A DNA stretch of 64,000 nucleotides from Caulobacterales bacterium (GTDB taxonomy: Bacteria; Pseudomonadota; Alphaproteobacteria; Caulobacterales; Caulobacteraceae). The stretch's first letter is position 1. Each line of letters opens with the position of its first letter. Both the position numbers and the translations under genes were made by a program. Below are positions 11,529 to 22,415 of the stretch, piece by piece. The DNA lies in the NCBI GenBank assembly GCA_019510435.1, contig JAEKKJ010000015.1:88731-152730 (forward strand), read 5' to 3'. The notes beneath the pieces were generated by a model. That model was not told where the DNA came from and ran no database searches. It saw nothing but the letters and a program-made list of their open reading frames with translations.

Positions 11529-12230
11529 CTACTCCTCGAACCCCACGAACACCGCCGCCTCGTCCACCGACTTGCGGCGCGAAACCACGGCATTGGCGGG
11601 GAAGCTGTCGTCGGGCCAGCCCAGGGCGACGCAGATCATGATCACCTGGTCGTCCGGGATGGCCGCGTGCTCGCGCACCACCGGCGACTGCATGATGCCC
11701 TGGCTGTTGATCACGCAGCCCAGCCCCCGCGACCAGGCGGCGTTGACCAGGGCGTTGGTGACCGCGCCGCAGTCGAAGGGCGCGATGTCGCCGCCGTGGA
11801 TGGTGCGGTCGTAGGTGACCACGATGGAGACCGGGGCGTCGAACTGGCGAAAGCCCCGCAGCACCCAGTCGCGGCGCTTGTCCTTGTCGTCGCGGGCGAT
11901 GTCCATGGCGCCGAATAGCTGCTTGGCGATCTCCACCTGGCGTTCGCGATGGGCGCCCTCATAGGCCCCGTGACTGCGGAACTCGCGGCTCTCCGGCACC
12001 CCGGCCAGGTTGCGCTCGGTGTTGCCGGCGCGGATGCGGTCCAGCGGCTCGCCGGCCACCACGTAGAAGTTCCACGGCTGGGTGTTCAGCGACGAGGGCG
12101 CGCGCATGGCCATCTCGATGACCTCGCGGATCAGCGCCTTGGGCACCGGGCGGCGCTGATAGCCGCGGATGCTGCGCCGGCCGAGGACGACGTCGTCGAA
12201 CGACTGGACGGAGGCTTCTAATGCTTTCAA
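11529..12230 (-). CDS. Nitroreductase family protein
   Basis: RRSIRGYQRRPVPKALIREVIEMAMRAPSSLNTQPWNFYVV...AWSRGLGCVINSQGI. Confidence 0.93.
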   Translation of the reverse strand: MKALEASVQSFDDVVLGRRSIRGYQRRPVPKALIREVIEMAMRAPSSLNTQPWNFYVVAGEPLDRIRAGNTERNLAGVPESREFRSHGAYEGAHRERQVEIAKQLFGAMDIARDDKDKRRDWVLRGFRQFDAPVSIVVTYDRTIHGGDIAPFDCGAVTNALVNAAWSRGLGCVINSQGIMQSPVVREHAAIPDDQVIMICVALGWPDDSFPANAVVSRRKSVDEAAVFVGFEE

Positions 12231-12383
12231 GGCGGCGTTTCCTGGCTGAGGCGCAGGGCGATATAGCCCGGCGCCGCTACGTCAGCGAAAGGGCCGTGGG
12301 AGCGCCTCGGGCCGAAACTTTCGCTGGCCCTTCCGTGACGTCGGCCCCCTATCCTCCGCAAAACACGTGATCTGGAGGACGCC

Positions 12384-14150
12384 ATGCACGACCTGATCAT
12401 CCGGGGCGGGACCATCGTCGACGGGACCGGCGGCGAGCCGTTCGTGGGCGACGTGGCTATCGACGGCGAGCGCATCGTGGCGGTGGGCGAGGTCAGCGGC
12501 CCGGCGCGGCGCGAGATCGACGCTACGGGCCTGGTCGTCACTCCGGGGTGGGTCGACATCCACACCCACTACGACGGTCAGGCCACCTGGGATCCGGTGA
12601 TGGCCCCCTCGTCCTGGCACGGCGTGACCACGGCGATCATGGGCAACTGCGGGGTCGGCTTCGCCCCGGTGCGCAGCGACCAGCACGGCTTCCTGATCGA
12701 GCTGATGGAGGGCGTGGAGGACATCCCCGGCGCCGCCCTGGCCGAGGGCATCGACTGGAAGTGGGAGAGCTTCCCGCAGTACCTCGACGCGCTCGAGGCC
12801 AAGCCACGGGCCATCGACGTCGGGACCCACGTGCCGCACGGCGCCGTCCGCGCCTATGTGCTGGGCGAGCGCTGCAACACCGACTACCAGCCCGACACCG
12901 AGGAGATCGCCGAGATGGCGCGCCTGGTGCGCGAGGGCGTGGAGGCCGGGGCCCTCGGCTTCTCTACCTCCCGGACCCTGCTGCACAAGGACGTCCACGG
13001 CGTCCACGTGCCCGGCACCTTCGCCGGATCCGACGAGATGCTGGCCATGGGCCTGTCCATGAAGGGCCTGCGCCACGGCGTCTTCGAGATGGTCTCCGAC
13101 CACCTGGGCGACGACGACGAGTGGATGTGGGTCAAGGGCTTCGCCCAGGAGACCGGCCTGCCGGTGACCCTGGTGGCCACCTCCGCCGGCGCCTACGAAG
13201 GCGACAAGATGTACAACATCGCCGAGGAGTCCCGCCGCCACGGCATGGACATCCGCCCGCAGATCGCCGGTCGGCCCACCGGCATCCTCCACGGCCTGAC
13301 CTCCAGCTTCCACATCTTCATCGCCAGCCCCACCTGGCGCGCCAAGCTGGAGCCGCTCTCGCTCGAGGCGCGGCTGACGGCGATGCAGGACCCGCAGGTC
13401 CGCGCCGCCCTGTTGACCGAGGACAGCCCGCTGATCCGTGCGGCCCTGGGGACCGGCGGCGAAGGCGCGGCCCTGGCCACCGCCTTCAGCACCGACGGCC
13501 TGCTCTGGCGGGTCTTCCCCCTGGGCGAGCGGCCCAACTACGAGCCCGACCGCGCTGAGAGCGTGGCGGGCCTGGCCGAGGCCGCGGGTGTCTCGCCGAT
13601 CGAGATGATGTACGACCTGCTGCTTCGCGAGGGCGGGCGCGAGCTGTTCTACCAGCCGCTGGGCGGCTACGCGACCTACAACTTCGACTTCTTCCGCAAG
13701 AACATGCAGCATCCCAATGTGTTGTTTGGACTTTCTGACGGCGGGGCCCACTGCGGCGTGATCGCCGACGCGGGCATGCCCACCTTCATCCTCAGCTACT
13801 GGGCGCGCGACCGGGTCAAGGGCGAGCAGTTCCCGCTGCCGTTCCTGGTCAAGAAACTGACCAGCGACACCGCCCGGGCCTATGGCCTGAACGACCGCGG
13901 CCGACTGGCGCCCGGCCTGCTGGCCGATCTCAACGTTATCGACTTCGCGGCGCTGCGGCTCTTCCGGCCGGAGGCGGTGAACGATCTGCCGGCCGGCGGG
14001 CGGCGGCTGGTGCAGCGGGCCGAGGGCTATCGCTACACCGTCAAGTCCGGCCAGGTGACCTTCGAGGACGGCCACCACACCGGCGCCCTGCCCGGCGGCC
14101 TGGTGCGCGGCGGCCGTGAGGCGGTGATCCTGCCGCTGGCGGCGGAGTAG
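12384..14150 (+). CDS. D-aminoacylase / N-acyl-D-amino-acid deacylase-like amidohydrolase
   Basis: [31 protein letters not shown]...[17 protein letters not shown]...GNCGVGFAP...[11 protein letters not shown]. Confidence 0.93.
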   Translation: MHDLIIRGGTIVDGTGGEPFVGDVAIDGERIVAVGEVSGPARREIDATGLVVTPGWVDIHTHYDGQATWDPVMAPSSWHGVTTAIMGNCGVGFAPVRSDQHGFLIELMEGVEDIPGAALAEGIDWKWESFPQYLDALEAKPRAIDVGTHVPHGAVRAYVLGERCNTDYQPDTEEIAEMARLVREGVEAGALGFSTSRTLLHKDVHGVHVPGTFAGSDEMLAMGLSMKGLRHGVFEMVSDHLGDDDEWMWVKGFAQETGLPVTLVATSAGAYEGDKMYNIAEESRRHGMDIRPQIAGRPTGILHGLTSSFHIFIASPTWRAKLEPLSLEARLTAMQDPQVRAALLTEDSPLIRAALGTGGEGAALATAFSTDGLLWRVFPLGERPNYEPDRAESVAGLAEAAGVSPIEMMYDLLLREGGRELFYQPLGGYATYNFDFFRKNMQHPNVLFGLSDGGAHCGVIADAGMPTFILSYWARDRVKGEQFPLPFLVKKLTSDTARAYGLNDRGRLAPGLLADLNVIDFAALRLFRPEAVNDLPAGGRRLVQRAEGYRYTVKSGQVTFEDGHHTGALPGGLVRGGREAVILPLAAE

Positions 14151-14163
14151 CGCCGGGAGCCGC

Positions 14164-14192
14164 ACATCGTGGCCCTCGCGGGCCCACGATGT
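14164..14192. terminator. Stem-loop after the amidohydrolase gene
   Basis: ACATCGTGG-ccctcgcgggc-CCACGATGT, 9-bp perfect arms, 14 nt after the stop codon; no long T-tract. Confidence 0.5.
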
Positions 14193-14294
14193 GTCGGCCT
14201 GGCGACAGACGGACACGGAACGCCCCGCCGCGGCCCAACTGTGGTCCCGGGGCCGCGGCATGAGGCGCTTCGCAGCTACTCGCGGAGACCGCCC

Positions 14295-14489
14295 ATGCCC
14301 GACCTGGCCCCCGGCTTCGAGACCGACCGCCGCATCGGCGGCCCCGCCGTCCTGCACTTCACGCCGTCGGAATGGCGCTCGATCATCGAGGATCCCGACT
14401 TCCTGCGCGACCGCGACAACGACTACCGCGCGCCGCGGCGGTGGCTGGGCGTGGCGGTGAAGATCGTGCCGGACCATCGGTTCGGCTAG
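14295..14489 (+). CDS. Small hypothetical protein
   Basis: 64-aa ORF MPDLAPGFETDRRIGGPAVLHFTPSEWRSIIEDPDFLRDRDNDYRAP..., in-frame ATG at 14295. Confidence 0.5.
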   Translation: MPDLAPGFETDRRIGGPAVLHFTPSEWRSIIEDPDFLRDRDNDYRAPRRWLGVAVKIVPDHRFG

Positions 14490-14499
14490 CGGCCCGGCG

Positions 14500-15222
14500 T
14501 CAGCGCCAGTAGCGATAGGTCCAGGCCGGCGTGAAGCCCGCCCGGCGGTAGATGCGGCGGGCGGGATTGGCCTCCTCGACCTGCAGGAACACGCGCGTCA
14601 CGCCGCGTGCGGCCAGGGCGCGGCCCAGCGCCCCGAGGATGGCGGCGGCGTGGCCCTGGCCGCGATGGGCCGGCGCCGTGCGCATGCCATGGATGCCGCC
14701 CCACGCCGCACCGACCGAGGCGACTCCAACGGCCTGCGTCGCTCCGTCGAGGCCGGCGGCCCCGTAGAGCGCGCCCGGTGAACGCGTCAGGGCGGCGATG
14801 CGGTGCGCCCCGTCGGCGGCGTCGAAACCCGCCCCCAGGAACACCGCCCCCCAGGCCTGGTCCGGCCTGTCCAACACCCGGGCCGGGGCATCGCTCAGCG
14901 CGGCCAGGCCCGCGGTGTTGCCCAGCTTCATGATGGTCGGCTGCTGACCGGTCAGGCCATGCCGCGCGACCTCGGCCCGGACCGCGTCGAGGCCGGGAAC
15001 CTCGGCCAGCCGGAACGCCGGCTTCAGGCCGCGGCTCCGATACGCCTCCACGATCGCCTCGATCGCTGCCGGACCGAGGTCGTGCCGGAGCGGCACGGCG
15101 CTCTTGGCCCGCCCGATCGACCCGTTGTCGAGCGGCGCCAGCCAGCCCTCGATCTCCAGGACCTCGGGCGGCGCAACGGCCGCCACCACGTCGCGCTCAA
15201 GCTGTTCGATGTCGAGGGGCAC
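14500..15222 (-). CDS. GNAT family N-acetyltransferase
   Basis: C-terminal GIHGMRTAPAHRGQGHAAAILGALGRALAARGVTRVFLQVEEANPARRIYRRAGF. GTG start at 15222 proposed because the longer ORF overlaps smpB. Confidence 0.85.
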   Translation of the reverse strand: MPLDIEQLERDVVAAVAPPEVLEIEGWLAPLDNGSIGRAKSAVPLRHDLGPAAIEAIVEAYRSRGLKPAFRLAEVPGLDAVRAEVARHGLTGQQPTIMKLGNTAGLAALSDAPARVLDRPDQAWGAVFLGAGFDAADGAHRIAALTRSPGALYGAAGLDGATQAVGVASVGAAWGGIHGMRTAPAHRGQGHAAAILGALGRALAARGVTRVFLQVEEANPARRIYRRAGFTPAWTYRYWR

Positions 15223-15247
15223 TGGGCTTCCGCCGAGAAGGTTGGAC

Positions 15248-15706
15248 TCAGCCCTTCTCCCGCATGAGCCGGGCCTTGTCGCGTTGCCAGTCGCGCTCGG
15301 CGGCCACTTCGCGCTTGTCATGAGCCTTCTTGCCCTTGGCCAGGGCGATCTCCAGCTTCGCAAGGCCCTTGTCGGACCAGTAGAGCTTGGTGGGGATCAG
15401 GGTGCGGCCTTCGCGCTGCACGGCGCCGATCAGCTTGCCGATCTCCTTGCGCTTCAGGAGCAGCTTCCGCGGCCGCCGCGGCTCGTGGTTGAAGTACGGC
15501 CCGGCCTGCGTATAGGGCGGGATATCGGCGTTCACGAGGACGATCTGGTCGCCCTCCACCGCCGCATAGCTCTCGGCGATGTTGGCCTTGCCGTTGCGCA
15601 GGGACTTCACCTCCGAGCCGGTCAGGGCGAGGCCCGCCTCGAACGTCTCGTCCAGGAAGTAGTCGAACCGCGCCCGGCGGTTCTCGGCGATCACCTTGCC
15701 TGCCAT
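15248..15706 (-). CDS. smpB: SsrA-binding protein
   Basis: [48 protein letters not shown]...[10 protein letters not shown]. Confidence 0.97.
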   Translation of the reverse strand: MAGKVIAENRRARFDYFLDETFEAGLALTGSEVKSLRNGKANIAESYAAVEGDQIVLVNADIPPYTQAGPYFNHEPRRPRKLLLKRKEIGKLIGAVQREGRTLIPTKLYWSDKGLAKLEIALAKGKKAHDKREVAAERDWQRDKARLMREKG

Positions 15707-15707
15707 C

Positions 15708-16592
15708 TCAGATGACCCCGGCGTCCCGCATCGCGGCCAGCACCTCGGCGCGCGAGGCTTCCGAGGCCGGCGTAATCGGCAGGCGCGCGTCCTCCGCACA
15801 AAGGCCCAGGTGCGCGAGAGCGAACTTGGTCGGCGAGGGGCTGGCGTCGGTGAACAGCGCCTTGTGCAGCCGCACCAGCCGGTCCTGGCCCGCCAGGGCG
15901 TCCGGCCAGCGGCCCGCCAGGGCGTCGTCGTAGAACCGCGCGCAGGCCTCGGGCGCCACGTTGGCGGTGACCGAGATGCAGCCGTGACCGCCGTGGGCCA
16001 TGTAGCCGAGCGCCGTCGGGTCGTCGCCCGACAGCATCACCCAGTCCTCGCCGCATTCCAGCCGCTGGAAGCTGGCGCGCGTCAGGTCGCCGGTGGCGTC
16101 CTTGACCCCGACGATATTGGGCAGCTTGGCCAGCCGGGCCAGGACCTCGTTGGAGATGTCCACGCTGGTGCGGCCGGGCACGTTGTAGACCAGCACCGGC
16201 AGCTGCACCGCGTCGTTGATCGCCTTGTAGTGCGCGTAGAGCCCCTCCTGGCTGGGCCGGTTGTAGTAGGGCGTCACCACCAGGGCCGCGTCGGCGCCGA
16301 CCTCCTTGGCGTGGGCGACCAGTTCGATGGCCTCGGCCGTGGCGTTGGAGCCGGCGCCGGCGATCACCGGCACCCGGCCGCGCGCGGTCTGCACGCACAG
16401 CTCCACCACCCGCCTGTGCTCGGCGTGGCTGAGGGTGGCGGTTTCCCCGGTCGTGCCTACGGGAACCAACCCATGGACGTCGCCCGCGATCTGGCGCTCC
16501 ACAAGGGCCACGAAGGCTTTCTCATCCACCTCTCCGTTGCGGAAGGGCGTGACAAGAGCCGGCATGACGCCGCGGAAAAGAGGGTCGGACAT
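15708..16592 (-). CDS. dapA: 4-hydroxy-tetrahydrodipicolinate synthase
   Basis: [20 protein letters not shown]...[17 protein letters not shown]...[20 protein letters not shown]...GVKDATGDL. Confidence 0.97.
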   Translation of the reverse strand: MSDPLFRGVMPALVTPFRNGEVDEKAFVALVERQIAGDVHGLVPVGTTGETATLSHAEHRRVVELCVQTARGRVPVIAGAGSNATAEAIELVAHAKEVGADAALVVTPYYNRPSQEGLYAHYKAINDAVQLPVLVYNVPGRTSVDISNEVLARLAKLPNIVGVKDATGDLTRASFQRLECGEDWVMLSGDDPTALGYMAHGGHGCISVTANVAPEACARFYDDALAGRWPDALAGQDRLVRLHKALFTDASPSPTKFALAHLGLCAEDARLPITPASEASRAEVLAAMRDAGVI

Positions 16593-16746
16593 GGGTGTCT
16601 AGATGGGGTCCAGGTGGGCCGTGCAAAAAGCCGTGAAGATGCCGCTTGTTGTCGCGACGTTCAGATTTGGCGCGACAATATGTTGGCGCGGGCTTAGCCC
16701 GCAACGGCGATTCCACGCATCCCCAAGTCGGGGGGAGATTGTAGGG

Positions 16747-18846
16747 TTGAACGTTCGAGTCCGTAATGCGCTCCTGGTGACCTGCTGCGCGCTGGTCGCG
16801 ACCACGGTCGCGCGCGCCCAGTCCGGCGATCCGATCGGCGACCTCCTGGCCCAGGGACCGCAGTCCAGCGCGGGCCCCAGCGCGCCCATGGCGCGCCAGA
16901 GCGTCGCCCATCCGATCGGGGCGCAGGACCAGGCCTCCCTCACCCAGGCGCTGAGCTCGGCGCGGCGCGGCGACGTCAACGGCGCCCGCTACGCCATCGG
17001 CGCCATCATCGATCCCGTGGCCAAGAAGCTGGCCACCTGGGCCCTGGTCGACCAGAACGCCGACTCGCTGAGCTTCTCCGAGGTGGACGCCGCCCGGCGC
17101 GATCTCGTGGGCTTCCCGCGCGCGGGCCGGCGGCAGGCGGCGGCCGAGAAGCTGCTCGACACCGCCGGCAAGTCGCCGACCGACGTCGTGGCGTGGTTCG
17201 GCGGCCAGGAGCCGCAGACCGCCCAGGGCGCCATGTCACTGGCCTCGGCCTACCGCATGCTGGGCCGCCAGGCCGAGGCGGCCGACCTGGTCCGCCGCTG
17301 GTGGCGCACCAAGACCTTCGAATCCGATCCGCAGCGCCAGATGCTGGCGCGGTTCGGCGACCTCCTGACCGTCGACGACCACGTCAAGCGCGCCGACATG
17401 CTGCTCTACGGCAGCCAGGGGCCCGCCGCGCGCGACATGATCCCCCTCTTGCCCGCCGATCAGCAGCCGGCGGCCCTGGCGCGGATCTCCCTGCGCAGCG
17501 ACAGCCGCGCCGCCGCCGAGGCCTATGCCAGCCTGCCCCCGGCGCTGCAGAGCCAACCGGGCGTGGCGTTCGAACGCGCCGCCTACCTGCGCCGCAAGGG
17601 CGACGACGGCCAGGCCCTCAGCCTGATCTCGGCCCTGCCCAAGGAAGCCGTGTCCCCGGAAGCCGCCGAGCGGGTCTGGGACGAACGCCACCGCCTGGCC
17701 CTCAGCGCCATGCGCGACGGCGACTGGCGCGCCGCCTACCAGGCCGCCGCCGACTGCGGCCTCGGGAACACCAGCCAGGCCACCGACGCCGAGTTCGTCG
17801 CCGGCTGGATCGCGCTCAACAAGCTGAAGGACCCGGAAGCGGCCGGCCGTCACTTCGCTGCCGTGGAGCGGATCGGGGCCTCCCCGATCACCCGCGGCCG
17901 CGCCTTCTACTGGGAAGGCCGCGCCGCCGAGGCCCACGGGGACCACGCCGCGGCCCGGGCCTTCTACGAGCACGGCGCGGAGTACGTGACCACCTTCTAC
18001 GGCCAGTTGGCCGCCGAGAAGCTGGGCCGCAAGCTGGTGCTGCCGCCCGACCCCACGCCGACGAGCGAGGACATCGCCCGCTTCGAGGGCCGCGACGCGG
18101 TCCAGGCGCTGCGGATGCTCGCCGACCTCGGCCAGCGCGACCTCTTCCGCGTCTTCGCCCTGTCGCTGGACGACACCCTGCCGACCACAGTGGAGCAGGC
18201 GCTGCTGGTGGACACCATCCGCAGCTACGGCGACCAAGACACCTCGATGCGCGCGGCCCGCGGCGCGGCGCAGCGCGGCTTCATCCTGGCCGACCGGGCC
18301 TATCCCTACCGCACTCCGCCCCAGGTGGACGGCGGCGCCGAGCCGGCCTTCGTCCTGGCCATCACCCGCCAGGAGAGCAACTTCGATCCCGGCGTGCGCT
18401 CCGGCGCCGATGCGCGGGGGCTGATGCAGCTCTTGCCCTCCACCGCCTCGATCATCGCCCGGCGCATGGGCGTCGGCTATTCCGCCTCGATGCTGTACGA
18501 GCCGGACTACAACATGAAGATCGGCTCGGCCTATCTGGGCCAGCTGGTGGACCGGTTCTCCGGCTCCTATGTGATGGCCGCGGCGGGCTACAACGCCGGG
18601 CCGGGGCGCCCGGCGCAGTGGACCTCGTTCTGCGGCGACCCGCGCGGCGGCTCCTCCGACCCGCTGGACTTCATCGAGTGCATCCCGTTCTCCGAGACGC
18701 GGAACTATGTGATGCGCGTGCTTGAGAACATGCAGGTCTACCGCGCCAAGCTGGCCGGCGGGCAGGCGCCGATCACCCTCTCCTTCGACCTGCACCGCGG
18801 CGGCTACACGCCGTCTCAGCCGATCATCACCGCCAGCGCCCCTTAG
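16747..18846 (+). CDS. slt: Soluble lytic murein transglycosylase family protein
   Basis: LAITRQESNFDPGVRSGADARGLMQLLPSTAS...YNMKIGSAYLGQLVDRFSGSYVMAAAGYNAGPGRPAQW. TTG start at 16747 is tentative. Confidence 0.92.
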   Translation: MNVRVRNALLVTCCALVATTVARAQSGDPIGDLLAQGPQSSAGPSAPMARQSVAHPIGAQDQASLTQALSSARRGDVNGARYAIGAIIDPVAKKLATWALVDQNADSLSFSEVDAARRDLVGFPRAGRRQAAAEKLLDTAGKSPTDVVAWFGGQEPQTAQGAMSLASAYRMLGRQAEAADLVRRWWRTKTFESDPQRQMLARFGDLLTVDDHVKRADMLLYGSQGPAARDMIPLLPADQQPAALARISLRSDSRAAAEAYASLPPALQSQPGVAFERAAYLRRKGDDGQALSLISALPKEAVSPEAAERVWDERHRLALSAMRDGDWRAAYQAAADCGLGNTSQATDAEFVAGWIALNKLKDPEAAGRHFAAVERIGASPITRGRAFYWEGRAAEAHGDHAAARAFYEHGAEYVTTFYGQLAAEKLGRKLVLPPDPTPTSEDIARFEGRDAVQALRMLADLGQRDLFRVFALSLDDTLPTTVEQALLVDTIRSYGDQDTSMRAARGAAQRGFILADRAYPYRTPPQVDGGAEPAFVLAITRQESNFDPGVRSGADARGLMQLLPSTASIIARRMGVGYSASMLYEPDYNMKIGSAYLGQLVDRFSGSYVMAAAGYNAGPGRPAQWTSFCGDPRGGSSDPLDFIECIPFSETRNYVMRVLENMQVYRAKLAGGQAPITLSFDLHRGGYTPSQPIITASAP

Positions 18847-19211
18847 GCCGCCGGGGTCAGCCGGTAGGCCACGAGGAAGGCGCCCGCCCACAGCATGTCC
18901 GGTGTCGCCGCCAGCCCGAGCAGCGGTTGCGTGCGGCCGAGGCCGACCAGGGTCCACATGGTGGCCCCGAAGGCGAACTTGCAGACGGCGCAGACCGGCA
19001 TCAGCGGCCGGTAGCGCACGGGATCGCGGCCGATCATCAGGTAGAGCACCTGGAAGCCCAGGGCGACCTCAGCGAAGGCGTAGTACCACTGCGGCTGGGT
19101 CAGGGTGTGATGCAGCAGCCGGGCGACCAGGCTCTCGGCCACCAGCAACGGCGCCACCATCACGAAGCCGAAGATCGCGGCCCAGGTGAAGACGCGTTTC
19201 GCGAAGACCAC
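18843..19211 (-). CDS. Small multi-pass membrane protein, unknown function
   Basis: 122 aa, predominantly hydrophobic with 3-4 predicted helices. Confidence 0.6.
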   Translation of the reverse strand: MVFAKRVFTWAAIFGFVMVAPLLVAESLVARLLHHTLTQPQWYYAFAEVALGFQVLYLMIGRDPVRYRPLMPVCAVCKFAFGATMWTLVGLGRTQPLLGLAATPDMLWAGAFLVAYRLTPAA

Positions 19212-19226
19212 TGCCTCTCCTTTCGC

Positions 19227-19985
19227 CTAGCTGCGCTGTCGCCGCGACACCAGAACGGGCCCGGCCGCGGTTTCGTGCCATGAGCCGTCGAGGTCGAAGG
19301 CCTGGGCCAGGATGGCGGACGAGAGCGCTTCGACGGGCGGGCCGTCCGCGGCCACTGAGCCGTGCGCCAGGACCACGACCCGATCGCAGGTCCGCGCCGC
19401 CAGGGCCAGGTCGTGCAGGGTCAGCACCACGGCCGCGCCGCGGGCAGCCTCCTCGCGCAGGAGGTCGAGAGCCAGCAACTGGGCGTCGGGGTCCAGGCCA
19501 GCCGCCGGCTCATCGGCCACCAGCAGCGGCGCCTCGGCCACCAGCAGCCGGGCCAGCAGCACCCGCGCCCGCTCGCCGCCCGACATCTCCAGCACGCCGC
19601 GGTCGGCGAGATCCGCCAGCCCCACGCGGGCCAGGGCGGCCAAGGCGCGTTCTCGGGCCAGCGCTGGCGGCTTGTCGAAGGCGCCCAGGCTGGCGATGCG
19701 CCAAGCGGTCATGTTCCAGCCCAGGTGGCGTTCCTGGGGCAGGTAGGCGGCCAGGCGCGCGCGCTCCGGGTCGGAGAGGCCAGACACCTCGCGGCCGGCC
19801 AGCTCGGCCCGGCCCTCGGAGAGATGGGCCAGGCCCAGGGCCGCGCGCAGCAGGGTGGTCTTGCCGGCGCCGTTGGGGCCGACGACGCCCACCACCTGGC
19901 CCGGTTCGACGGCCAGGCTGACACGCGTCAGCACCGCCCGCGCGCCGCGGCGCACTGTGGCGCCGACCAGGGCCAGGGCGCTCAT
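19227..19985 (-). CDS. ABC transporter ATP-binding protein (iron/heme/cobalamin type)
   Basis: Walker A GPNGAGKTTLL, signature MSGGERARVLLARLL, Walker B LLVADEPAAGLD. Confidence 0.93.
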   Translation of the reverse strand: MSALALVGATVRRGARAVLTRVSLAVEPGQVVGVVGPNGAGKTTLLRAALGLAHLSEGRAELAGREVSGLSDPERARLAAYLPQERHLGWNMTAWRIASLGAFDKPPALARERALAALARVGLADLADRGVLEMSGGERARVLLARLLVAEAPLLVADEPAAGLDPDAQLLALDLLREEAARGAAVVLTLHDLALAARTCDRVVVLAHGSVAADGPPVEALSSAILAQAFDLDGSWHETAAGPVLVSRRQRS

Positions 19986-20968
19986 CCGCGCCAGCTCCGC
20001 GCCGCGCGCCAGGCGATGAGGGCGAAGAGCGGCGCGCCGAAGAGGGCCGTGACCACGCCCAGCTTCAGCTCCTGGTCGGTGGGGATCAGCCGCGCGGCGA
20101 TGTCGGCGGCGGCCAGCAGCACCGCGCCCGCGAGGGCCGAGGGCACGAGGATCCGCCCAGGGTCGCCCCCTGCCCCCGCCCGCACCAGGTGCGGGGCGGC
20201 AAGGCCCACGAAGCCGACGATCCCCGCCATGGCCACCGAGGCTCCGGTCAGCAGCGAGGCCCCCGCCACCGCCGCGGCCCGCAGGCGCGTCATGGGCAGG
20301 CCCGAGAGCGCCGCGGCCTCCTCGCCCAGGGTCAGCATCACCAGGCCTCTGGCCGCATAGGCGCAGAGCCCGCCGCCGATGATCAGCGCCGGCAGCTCGC
20401 GGCCGATGTCCGCCCAGTCGCGGTTGGCGACGGAGCCCAGCAGCCAGGCGAACACCTCCGCCAGGGTGACGGGTGAGGCGGAGAAGTTGAACACCAGCGA
20501 GGTCAGGGCGCCCAGGAAGGCGGAGAACGCCACGCCGAACAGGATCAGGGTCTCCGGCTCGCGGAACCGCGCCGCCAGCCAGGTCAACAGCGCGCCCACC
20601 GCCAGGGCCGCCGCCAGCGCCGCGCCCTCAATCGCTCCCGCCGAGCCGACCAGGCCCAGCGAGATCGCCAGCGCCGCGCCGAGCCCCGCCCCGCCCGAGA
20701 CGCCGAGCACGCCGGGATCGGCCAGCGGGTTGCGCAGCAGCCCCTGCATCACCGCCCCGGCCAACCCCAGGGCCGCCCCGACCACCAGCGCCGCCGCCGT
20801 GCGCGGCAGGCGGATGGCGAACAGCACCTCGTGAGCGCCGGAGGCCGGATCGGCGAAGGCCTGCGCGAGCTGGGCGTGGCTGAGCGGCGTTTCCCCCAGC
20901 AGCAGGCCCGCCGCCGCCAAGGCCACGACCGCGAGGCTCAGGAGGAGGTTCAGCGCCCAGGGCCTCAT
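19982..20968 (-). CDS. FecCD/BtuC-family ABC transporter permease
   Basis: From ATG at 20968: MRPWALNLLLSLAVVALAAAGLLLGETPLS...RLPRTAAALVVGAALGLAGAVMQGLLRNPLADPGVLGVSGGAGLGA; 4-bp overlap with both neighbours. Confidence 0.93.
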   Translation of the reverse strand: MRPWALNLLLSLAVVALAAAGLLLGETPLSHAQLAQAFADPASGAHEVLFAIRLPRTAAALVVGAALGLAGAVMQGLLRNPLADPGVLGVSGGAGLGAALAISLGLVGSAGAIEGAALAAALAVGALLTWLAARFREPETLILFGVAFSAFLGALTSLVFNFSASPVTLAEVFAWLLGSVANRDWADIGRELPALIIGGGLCAYAARGLVMLTLGEEAAALSGLPMTRLRAAAVAGASLLTGASVAMAGIVGFVGLAAPHLVRAGAGGDPGRILVPSALAGAVLLAAADIAARLIPTDQELKLGVVTALFGAPLFALIAWRAARSWRG

Positions 20969-21786
20969 CGCGGCGCCCGGGCGGCGAGCAGCTCCACCGC
21001 CTCGGCGGCGCTCCAGTCCGGGCAGCCCAGGGTGGAGCCCGGCAGGCTGGCCACGGCCCGCTGGCGGACCACCCTCTGCAGGATGCGGTGGCGACCGATC
21101 CCCCAGCTGTCGCCGGAGAGCTGGAAGGTGTCGAAGAAGCCCAGCACCACCGCGCCGGGAGGTTCCAGCGCCAGCTGCTCCAAGGACACCGTCTGGTAGC
21201 CCGGCCGCCGCTCGGCGTTCGCCATCCCCGCGCCACGCAGCACCGCGTCCACCAGGGTGCCTGGCCCGGCGGTGACCCCGCCGGGCGTGAGGTAGAGGGC
21301 GCGCGCGCCATTCCAGGCGCCGGCCGCCTGGGCCAGGCGGGCGTCCATGCGTGCGATCAGAGCCTCGCCCGCCGGCCGGGCGTCGAGGGCCGTCGCCACC
21401 GCCCGAATATCGGCGCGGACGCCCGCGAAGTCCCGGGCTTCGGCGATGGTGACCACGCGCACGCCCCGCGCCTGCAACGCCTCCACCAGCCGCGGCTCGC
21501 CACCCCAGTAGCGCACCACCACCTGCGGGCGCACGGCCAGGGCCGACTCCAGGTCCACGCGGCGCAGGGGCAGGCCGTGGGCGAGGTCGCGCAGGCGCGA
21601 ATCGGCATCGTCGGCGCGGGTGGAGAGGCCGACGATGGCCGCCCGCGGGCTCAGCGCCAGCACATACTGGTCGGCGCACTGGTCGAGCGAGAGCGCGCGA
21701 GGGGCCGCCTGCGCTACCGATCCGGCCAAGGCGCACGCCAGGGCGAGAAGCGCCGGCCAGGCGGGCCCGCGCCCGAGCGCGGTCAG
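20965..21786 (-). CDS. ABC transporter substrate-binding protein (iron/B12 type)
   Basis: ALLALACALAGSVAQAAPRALSLDQCADQYVLALSPRAAIVGLSTRADDADSRLRDLAHGLP...ALAVRPQVVVRYWGGEPRLVEALQARGV. Start uncertain (no ATG between tetR stop and the signal peptide). Confidence 0.8.
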   Translation of the reverse strand: MTALGRGPAWPALLALACALAGSVAQAAPRALSLDQCADQYVLALSPRAAIVGLSTRADDADSRLRDLAHGLPLRRVDLESALAVRPQVVVRYWGGEPRLVEALQARGVRVVTIAEARDFAGVRADIRAVATALDARPAGEALIARMDARLAQAAGAWNGARALYLTPGGVTAGPGTLVDAVLRGAGMANAERRPGYQTVSLEQLALEPPGAVVLGFFDTFQLSGDSWGIGRHRILQRVVRQRAVASLPGSTLGCPDWSAAEAVELLAARAPR

Positions 21787-22415
21787 TCCACCACCAGCCC
21801 GTGGAGCACGCCGTCCAGGGCGATGCGCATCAGCTCGTCGTGGTCTTGCCACTCGAAGGTCGGGCGCGCGATCAGCAACGCCACCACGCCGTGGCAGGCC
21901 ATCCACAGCGCCTGGGCCGCGGAATCGGCATTGCCCGTGCGCAGCCGTCCGCTGGCGGCCACCTCGCGCACCACGCCGGAAAAGGCTTCGTAGCATTGTC
22001 GGCTCAGTTCCGCCGTCCGTTCCGGCGCCGGCGTGGTTACCGGACCGCGGGCGCTGTAGACAAGCTCGTAGGCGTTCGGATGCGCCAGCCCCCAGTGCAT
22101 GTAGGCGTCCAGCATCATCCGCGTACGCACCACCGGGTCCAGCGGCCGCGCCGCGATCTCGGTGTTCTGAGCCAGCAATTGGCCCAGCGTGCCCTCGACG
22201 ATCTCGTGGAGGATGCAGCCCTTGTCGGGGAAGTGCATGTAGAGCGCGGTGGAGGAGACCCCGACCTCGTCGGCGATCTTGCGGATGGTGGCGCCTTCAT
22301 AGCCTTCGGCCACGAAGATGCGCTCCGCCGCCTCAAGGATTTCGGCACGGCGCAGGTGGCCGTCCCCCTTGGCCTTACGCGCGGTCTTGCGGGCCGCAGT
22401 CGCAACGGCGCTCAT
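21783..22415 (-). CDS. TetR/AcrR family transcriptional regulator
   Basis: RRAEILEAAERIFVAEGYEGATIRKIADEVGVSSTALYMHFPDKGCILHEIVE. Confidence 0.95.
   Translation of the reverse strand: MSAVATAARKTARKAKGDGHLRRAEILEAAERIFVAEGYEGATIRKIADEVGVSSTALYMHFPDKGCILHEIVEGTLGQLLAQNTEIAARPLDPVVRTRMMLDAYMHWGLAHPNAYELVYSARGPVTTPAPERTAELSRQCYEAFSGVVREVAASGRLRTGNADSAAQALWMACHGVVALLIARPTFEWQDHDELMRIALDGVLHGLVVD

Noticed and set aside
12282-14477. 731-aa minus-strand ORF
   Set aside because: Shadow of the well-supported amidohydrolase on the plus strand.
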